From assembly GCA_022496805.1 (NCBI GenBank), contig CM040091.1, positions 15,304,336-15,368,335 on the forward strand: a stretch of DNA of 64,000 nucleotides, given 5' to 3'. Below the pieces are notes generated by a model. The model was not told the origin of the DNA. It was given only the letters and a program-made list of their open reading frames with translations, and did not search any database. This DNA comes from Pohlia nutans (Eukaryota; Streptophyta; Bryopsida; Bryales; Mniaceae). Positions 57,120 to 64,000 of this stretch are shown here, piece by piece; the first letter of the stretch is position 1, and every line of letters starts with the position of its first letter. A program made the translations under genes and the position numbers.

Positions 57120-57585
57120 TGTGTCTCCTCACTCTCTCACTTCGTCTGTTGTAGAGAAGATTTCAAACGGAGTTCAGTTTTTTTTCCATTGTTGGCATGC
57201 ATGAAAAGCCTTGGAGGTGGCGGTGCAAAAACTCCTCTCATAAGCTGACACCAATTTGAGTCGTTACCCGATCCCACAAATAACTACGGTCCTCACAGAC
57301 ATGAAACCCTCGAATTGCCATGAGGGTTCTCAAACTCACACAAAGCAAAAAGTCCAATACAAATCGCGGCAGGTACCACTTCTGAAACCCATAGATCTCT
57401 AATTTAGCTATAAAGCGGTATTGAAGGAAAGACCGATCGTTGACATGGCAGCTTGAGAAGGAAAGTTCAGGAGGAGGCCGTGCAGCCTGCGGCCGGGCGG
57501 GGAACAAAAAAATTTGGGCAGTGCATGAAGCTCTCAGCATCAACTCTGGAAGCCCTAGGTCAACTCCAGTTTCAGAACTCATAAT

Positions 57586-57703
57586 CATTTTCTACTCAGA
57601 ATTTATAATTGTATATGTTGTATACTTAGAAATTATAATTGTATATGTTGTATACTCAGAAATTTATAATTGTATATTTACTCAAAATTTATATTGTATA
57701 TGT
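57586..57703. repeat. ~30-bp AT-rich tandem repeat
   Basis: The units TTATAATTGTATATGTTGTA with TACTCAGAA recur three to four times with small deletions. Confidence 0.85.
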
Positions 57704-57762
57704 TTGGTTAAAAATCATATACATTTTGAACAAAAATAGTCGGACACGTATGACCTACTTAA

Positions 57763-58150
57763 CCCCTAAGCTCCCAAGAGACCATTTTTTGGTCACTGCC
57801 CGTTTTTAACGGGTTGCTAGTAACCGACAATTAAGTTTTTGATTAAATAAAAAATATTTTTAAATACTTCATCAAGTCTACTTTCCAACCCAAGTGAATA
57901 TGAATACTACTATCATCCTTGGAGTAATATGCCTAGATACAATTCATTTCGTCAATAAGTACATCAAATCCATTAAACAATAAACAAATAGTTAAAGTAC
58001 GATATTAACCAAGGTAATCTACCAATCAACCTTAGTGTATATTTAATAACTTAAAATAAGAAAGAAATAGAGTAATTGTGACCCAAAGGGCTACTGTGAA
58101 TGAAAAGTTTACTGAGGGAAGTGCTACCAACTTCGCCAATCACTAAGACC
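57763..58150. mobile_element. TTAA-type MITE, right end not found
   Basis: It starts after TTAA 57759-57762 with CCCCTAAGCTCCCAAGAGACC. Its interior resembles 5683-6222 and 61897-62400 (CAAGTCTACTTTCCAACCCAA). The right terminus was not located. Confidence 0.6.
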
Positions 58151-59714
58151 AAGATGGCGCATGCTACCCTTGATGCCCTTTTTTGAACGTACACTCTATA
58201 GTCACATAACAAAAATAATAGAATAAAAAATGTTACATTGTACCTTTTTAAAATACTTATAAAGAAAATAAAATTTAGTCAGTGTACTAGTAATGTATTA
58301 AAACATCTTAGAATGTTATTATTCGATTGCAAAACATATAAAAAAAGGACACTAATCAAGCTATTTAAGCTAATTAAGCTATTTAGTGAGTCGTGTACAT
58401 CTTCCTTCCCGCCGTCATCATGAAACGTATGCAGTAGCTGTCATCTATTTGCGCTGTGACTGTCTGCATTGGTTCCTCGCCCATTCACTTCATCATTCCA
58501 TTCCATTTACAAATTTGAGGGGCTCCTGTTAGTGTAAGTCCTTTGAGTTTGGCTCACTACAAGCCATATGAGTCTAATCGCTTCTTGGTTACTTTACTAT
58601 TTCACCAACAGAGGGTCGGTTGGAGCCAGCCCTCACTGTACAAAAAAAGAGGACTTTGAAGGTATGAAGTTAGTTTGGTTTGCTTTGATGACCTGATGCT
58701 TTGGATTTTATTGCAAAGTTTTGTATCACTTGAATTGAGCTTATTGATTTCTTGATTTTAATATGTCAAATTGTTTTGCAAGCAAGAAAGCTGTTTTATT
58801 AGTCAATGTGAGTTCTTTCATTTGAGTGTAGTTTTTGCAGAGTGCGCAATCAATAGATTCAAAAGAACAACCAAGTATTCATGCTTGAGTATCAAGTGCG
58901 TCAAGGCGGGAACTCAAGCCGCCACTGAAATACCATATAGGTATCCAATCTTCAAATAAGAGTCAGTACGTGCCCTCTGTGTATATAATTATGTGTTATG
59001 TTTCTATGTTGCTCTTCAAGTCTCTGGATTTGTTTAGTGACCTAGTTGGTGTTCTATGATATCCGTGAACTATGCAGAATCTTGTCAGAAACTCTTTCAG
59101 AGTTACATCTGGCTCAGTCTAGTCTCTTCCAACAATGGTGTTGGTGCTCATCGTACGTAACTACATAATAATCAAACGCTTTAATTTTTTTTAGTGTTAG
59201 TAGCGAATGTGTTTATATTTGTATTTTTCTCTCATGGAATAAAGTGGGGACCACTTACAAAATTAGGCGTGGAGATGTAGTCAAGGAGTCTCTTTCCTTG
59301 TTGTGTGCAGGGAATTTCTTACCTTAAAAATCGTAGTGTGTTTATGGATGTTGAGGTCCGTAGTGTGTTATTAGTAAGGCTATTTCATAGATTATGATGG
59401 GATCTTTACCTTCACAAATATATAGAACGCCTTAATTAAGTTAAAGAGGGTTTGAGTCGGGCAATGGCCTGATATAGGTACTAGTGAGATGCGTCTCACT
59501 ATGTGTGACTTATGTCTAACTCATTTTACGTGTGCTAGAATTTTCATTTTTAATACTATGTATATAGTTGCAACTATGGCGCCTGTAACACCATCTAATT
59601 TTTGTATTTTCTCAATGATTTTTTCTTTTAAAAAAATATTTCTCAAAAATCACACTAATTCAGGAGGAAGTACCCATATCAGGCCATCACCCAGTCAAGT
59701 CATGGTGCGATGAG
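58151..59714. other. Unannotated DNA
   Basis: Short ORFs only. Splice-like sites occur, but no reading frame or domain supports a gene. Confidence 0.3.
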
Positions 59715-61400
59715 TACTTTCCGGAAAATATCAGCGTTTCAGTACTTAGTTCAGTTTATATGCTTATTGCAAAGACCCCTTCCAATCGATTGCAACCCAT
59801 ACTTCCAAATGTAGTGCTCCCAACTTAAACTGCCTTTGTTAAAGACAAATATAATTTGAATAATATTTTGTTGTCGATGGAATCAATACATTGGGCACAA
59901 GAAAGTAAACAAGATCTTGTGATTTTGTTCTTTGATTTTGGAAAGGCCTATGACCGGGTCAATTGGACTTTCCTCGAAGCTGCCATTAAGAAACTTGGAT
60001 TTTCAAAGACCTTGATCTCAAGGACCTCTTTCTTATATAGGGATGCGAAATTAACATTATTTGTAAATGGGGCGTAAAATCCCAAAGTTTAAGGTGCAAT
60101 GTTCTAGAAGGCAAAGGTGCCTATTAGCGCCCTATTTTTATCCATTCGTATCAGACGTCCTGTCCTATATAGTAGGGATTAAGGGTCTCACTTTTTTAAA
60201 TAGATTGGTCGTGCGCATCTAATGTTTTGTTGACGACATAGCTCTATACTAACATAGTACTCCAGAAAACATGCAGAGGACTTTTGTGGTGGTAGAGCAA
60301 TTTTGTACGACTTTTGGTGCCAAACTCAATTCGCCTAAATCTTGTGCAATTTGGACCTCAGACTCCGCCGGAGGCTGGATTTGGGAGAAGAAAAAGGCCT
60401 TTTTTGGCTTGCGGATAAACAAACTATAAGTTTTTTGGGAATTCTCTTTAAGAAAGTTCTATCACAAAAAGAGAAAACCACAAAAATTATGCAACATGTG
60501 TGTTCAAAACTTAATGTTTGGTCGGAGAATCACCTCTCACTCTCTACTAGAGTGCTGGTGTAAAACGAGGTGGTGCCTGCAAGCATATGGTATTTTTCCT
60601 CATGCTGCAACATATCAAAGGGACAGAGCCATAATCCCCATTATTAAGGGGGGATTAAAAATCTTTGATCCGCATGCGCATACCCGTGCTCTTCTAGCCA
60701 ATATGATCTCCAGGGCCTTGTCTCCGGGACCTGAATTTTGAAAAATGTTTATCAAGCACCGAGTGTATATGCTTTAGTTCAGATGTGACGGAGACTAGGG
60801 TGCATCACAGAACTAGCTTTGCACAGCCCCTAATGTTATCTCTCAGGGTTCTGACCTTTAGAATGTCATTTGGTTTGTATGGATGGCTCTTACTTAAGAA
60901 CTGAAGAGATCGAGACCGAAGATTCATGATCAAATACCCAGACAAACCCTTTTCCTCAATTTATTCATCTAATCAACTACGGAAAGGCCATTGAGAACAG
61001 AACGGAAGTCCCACTTCAAGATTTGCTCCAGACGTGGTATCAATGTACTCAAACATATGATATAGGATGATAGGGCAAAGTCATTTGTTTCACAACATGA
61101 CCTTTTCCATGTAACTAAATCTCGCTCCATTCGAGGGTTGCGACCGAAGATCGTCACATCTTGTTTGAAAATGTGGGATCTATCTCACCAAACCATCTTA
61201 GCACAGGGGTCTTGGTGTACCACGGATGAACCTAATAGTCCGGAAAAATATTTTCGTCTTCTTGGACATGTAGAAAATGTTTAAAGAGCAATGTTGTTTC
61301 CCGGATTGTTTATAGCAAAGATCCTAGCTCTTAGAGGCTTCTCTTTCTAAAAGAGGATCCACAGAGGTTGCCACCACGCCAATTAAGAGAAGCCCGGATT
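59715..61400 (+). pseudogene. Decayed L1-like LINE, RT region
   Basis: Translated pieces in several frames follow the L1 order. NNILLSMESIHWAQE and FFDFGKAYDRVNW (RT) appear at about 59856-59980, the catalytic FVDDIALY at about 60225, and IIPIIKGGLKIFDPHAHTRA with LSPGPEF at about 60630-60740. The last closely match the element at 10152-12825 (IPTIKGGIKIFDP, ALIPGPEP), so they are one family. Many stops and frameshifts are present. The 5' part and the 3' end are missing, and it stops where a TTAA-type fragment begins at about 61430. Confidence 0.85.
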
Positions 61401-61429
61401 GTACGAAAATTGTATAAGGGAGCAGTGGT

Positions 61430-61685
61430 ATACTTTTGCTGTATTTTATTGTCAATATCTTATTCGTAATCAAATTACAAAATAATTTTGAATTTTATAT
61501 TCTAAAATTTATAGAATAATATTGGTGAAATCAATCGTAGATCTAACCATATAGATAGAATCTAAAATTCACAGTGTACAACTTTTATTCATATATCAAG
61601 TTCAAAATATCCATCTTAGTTGCATTTTATGATTTATATTTTCAAAAGTGCCCAAATTGGATAATGGTAAAGACATTTAGGGGCT
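61430..61685. mobile_element. 5'-truncated TTAA-type MITE
   Basis: It aligns with the right half of 31988-32560 (TCAAATTACAAAA, ATGGATAGAATCTAAA-like and GTACAACTTTTATT blocks) and ends GACATTTAGGGG followed by CTAA, one change from TTAA. Confidence 0.6.
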
Positions 61686-61896
61686 AAAGTGAACTAATCT
61701 TTGCTTGTACATAATTTTATAATTGACGTATTTTCCAATCATGCTATCTATTTATTTCAATTTGTGTCCAATAAATATTTCTTTTGTACTGGTTTTCACT
61801 TATTAAGCTATAAATAGATTTATCTTGGGCTATAATTTGGTTTATTTTACAATTTCTAGGCATTTCATTTTACAAATATATAGGAATTTTTCTTTA

Positions 61897-62400
61897 TCCC
61901 TAAGCTCCCAAAAGATCATTTTTTGGTTGTTGCTTGTTTTTGACAAGTTTTCCGAAACAAATAAATAAGTTTTTGAAAAAAATGAAATATCTTAAAATTC
62001 AACATCAAGGCTACTTTCCAACGCAATTTGAATTATTTTGGTCCAAGTCAAACTCCAATGTAGAGAATTTTCAAAGTGAATCACGTCAACATTGTCTTAG
62101 TGTTATACAATTGTATTGTTCCAATGTCCCTTTGTCCGGTGGGCATCGGGTCATTGACATTACGAACGGACACTTTATTTACGCCGGCCCTTTACTATAG
62201 GGTCGGTGTTTCTAATCTATCTATCTATCTATGTGTTATACAATTTGCTCTTTAGAGAAAGTAGTGATGTTCACTCCATCATTTTTTTTGAGTTTTACAA
62301 TAGACAAACCAATTTCAACTAACCATACCAATATTTAAATTCTAAAAGTGAAAATTGATATTTATACAATTTTCCAAAAGCTATTGCTTTTAAATCCATT
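61897..62400. mobile_element. TTAA-type MITE interrupted by a LINE 3'-end copy
   Basis: It starts TCCCTAAGCTCCCAAAAG after an eroded TTTA and aligns with 57763-58150, 5683-6222 and 63760 onward. The LINE fragment at 62113-62232 lies inside it. The homologous point near 63963 in the last element of the window is uninterrupted. Confidence 0.6.
62113..62232 (+). mobile_element. Minimal 3'-end copy of the RLE-type LINE, 120 bp
   Basis: It is nearly identical to 38779-38888 and ends in (ATCT)n. It is flanked by the 13-bp duplication GTGTTATACAATT (62100-62112, 62233-62245). It is inserted in a TTAA-type MITE, whose relative at 63960-63975 shows the unoccupied sequence. Confidence 0.9.
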
Positions 62401-62785
62401 GAAAAAATATCCAAAGGTTTTTTGGGACGTGACCATATGGATAATTTGTAGAGATGATGCCCTACATTTTGTAAAGTATCGTAAATCTTGATATTGAAAG
62501 CAAAATGACAAACTCAGTTCATCATATTGTGATAAATGTAATTCATATGAAAAAATAAATTATATCATTGGAATGAATGAAGAACAATGCACGTGCTTGT
62601 CAATTGACAACTAAATTTGAATAAAAAGAAGTCCACATTGGACCTATTTAACATTGCTAAAAGAAATATGAAGAGAAATATATCGAGGAATATAAAAGAA
62701 ATATAATTATGGAGAAGTCCAAGACCATTGCTGAAGAATCATATTAAATTTATCATAAATAAATGTGTATTATGACGATACATTA
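62401..62785. other. AT-rich DNA without recognised feature
   Basis: The left part may be the remainder of the preceding MITE. No gene is seen. Confidence 0.25.
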
Positions 62786-62789
62786 GCCC

Positions 62790-62990
62790 CTAAAGGACCA
62801 AAAAGTCCAAATTAACTTCATGTGTCGTTTAGTGGTTTTGAGTAGATTCTATATAGAGTTCCTTTTGTTCAATTTTTTTCCTTTAACCAATGCATACAGT
62901 GCTTTGCAATTTGGTCCCATCTAAAACGCATTTTTCACAACATGATTGATTGCTTTTTTCATTTTAAAACAATGGGTACTTGGTCCTTAG
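62790..62990. mobile_element. Probable TTAA-type MITE with eroded ends
   Basis: It begins CCCCTAAAGGACCAAAAAG after TTAG (one change from TTAA). Its interior matches 40690-40880 (TGAGTAGATTCTATATAGAG, CAATGCATACAGTG). The right end is unclear. Confidence 0.5.
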
Positions 62991-63021
62991 CTAATTGAAT
63001 TGTTGTCCCATGCTCTATAAC

Positions 63022-63755
63022 GTAGGATATCCTAAAACCAACACCTCCCCCAATTATGACATGTAGACTTTTCTTGGAGTCACCACAGTTGAGACCCAAA
63101 ACCACTCATTTCACTATTCAAGAAGACTAATGGCACTCCAAGCATTGCAAAGAAATAACTTGTGGTTTTGGGTATCATTATGAGTGAAAGTTAGTACCAC
63201 ATGGTGTGAATACGGGGAAACCTAGAGGTTTGGTTTGGGTCACATGTTACTTTCAAATTTGGAAATTTGTATAAAATTGACAAATGCGAATTAGGGCCGC
63301 TTCACACTATGGCCGTCCAAGTCGAGAGGCTGTGGGATTGAGAGTCCAAACTTTGTCGAGAGTTCAAAGAAATCTACTGAAAATAGGCATAAAATATAGT
63401 TTTTATTTTTTATGAAAAGAAATCGACGACCTCTTGACCACAGTGACGGGTCTTGCAAAATGTAGGACCCAAACTTCCTCTTGAGAGGCCGTCACCTTGA
63501 TCAAAAAGTGTTGCCATGTAAGCATTTTGAAGGTCCACGGCCTTTGGACTTTGACCTCTAGTGTGAAGGGTCGTGAGGCCAAAACCATGGTTTCTTGCAA
63601 TTTGATTGGTGGAAATCGACGGCCTCTCGACCTTCGGCCATAGTGTGAAGCGGCCCTTAGATGTTGCAAATTTTTGCAATCCTCATCAAAACCTATTTCA
63701 AATGCGATCATATATATTTTTTGAATTTAGGACTCCCAAAAATAAGCCAGATTGC
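63022..63755. mobile_element. MITE paralog of 1295-1692, doubly interrupted
   Basis: It aligns with 1310-1668 (ACCTCCCCCAATT, TTTCACTATTCAAG, GACAAATGCGAA). It is broken by the TTA-type MITE at 63294-63656 and runs into a TTAA element at 63756. Both insertion points are empty in the first copy. Confidence 0.7.
63294..63656. mobile_element. TTA-type MITE, 363 bp (GGGCCGCTTCACAC family)
   Basis: The ends GGGCCGCTTCACACTATGGCC and its inverted form are flanked by TTA at 63291-63293 and 63657-63659. It is a sister of 6587-6949 with the same length. The paralogous empty site at 1565-1567 carries a single TTA, confirming the 3-bp target duplication. Confidence 0.92.
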
Positions 63756-63759
63756 TTAA

Positions 63760-64000
63760 CCCCTAAGTGACCGAACGACCATTTTATGGTCGCTGCCCTT
63801 TTTTTACAGACTGCCCGAGATGAAAAAAAACTTTTTTGAAAAATAAAAAATATTTTCAAATAGGAAATCAAGTCTACTTTCCAACCCAATTTGAATTATG
63901 TCAATCCGAGTTAAACTCCATCAAGGAGAAATTTTCAAAGACAAACACCTCAACATTGTCCTAGTGTTACAAAACTTACTATTTCGGGAAAGTAATGATG
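63760..64000. mobile_element. TTAA-type piggyBac-like MITE, cut by the window end
   Basis: It starts after TTAA 63756-63759 with CCCCTAAGTGACCGAACGACC and aligns with 5683-6222 (in the same orientation up to AAAGTAATGATG). The empty site in the paralog is the single TTAA at 1664-1667. Confidence 0.8.

Overview
The window looks like nuclear DNA of a land plant. It is AT-rich, gene-poor and packed with small transposons. The one convincing host gene encodes a basic helix-loop-helix factor of the plant-specific FBH/AKS type (subgroup IX). Ty1/copia and L1-like remnants and Stowaway-, Tourist/Harbinger- and CACTA-type MITEs are also plant-like. Two features are less usual for flowering plants: many TTAA-flanked, CCC-ended MITEs, and a LINE with RNase H plus a restriction-like endonuclease. 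I lean to a seed-free lineage (bryophyte, lycophyte or fern) with low confidence; the species cannot be named from the sequence alone.

Layout. Positions 1-10,000 hold nested MITEs, a 281-bp tandem duplication and a Stowaway hairpin. From 10,089 to 12,851 a 5'-truncated L1-like LINE on the minus strand splits a tRNA-Gly(GCC) gene. A minisatellite follows at 13.26-13.98 kb, then mostly unannotated DNA, and a decayed copia fragment at 17.2-17.9 kb. From 18.7 to 25.3 kb there are more MITEs and a 116-bp (AT)n tract. From 25,888 to 29,407 lies a LINE on the minus strand with RT, RNase H, CCHC and restriction-like endonuclease remains. It has a target duplication and a tetranucleotide tail. Three tiny copies of its 3' end lie at 38.8, 47.6 and 62.1 kb. 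From 29.7 to 40.9 kb there are further MITEs, a 93-bp retroposon and a possible tRNA-derived SINE.

The bHLH gene occupies 42,243-44,254 (plus strand, three coding exons) behind a GC-richer upstream region. Downstream are nested MITEs and a 1-kb foldback at 49.4-50.5 kb. At 52.3-55.9 kb an abrupt GC- and CCGG-rich island carries two long ORFs of unknown function in one reading frame, separated by TAG codons. The last 6 kb hold a second decayed L1-like copy and more MITEs.

The best-supported unusual observation is the TTAA family set. At least eleven elements have both ends intact: TTAA, then CCC(T/C)TAAACGTC-like inverted termini, then TTAA. Paralogous empty sites inside the same window show a single TTAA. 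This is the signature of the piggyBac superfamily, which is rarely described in land plants. No transposase for it is visible here, so these elements would have been moved by a source elsewhere in the genome.
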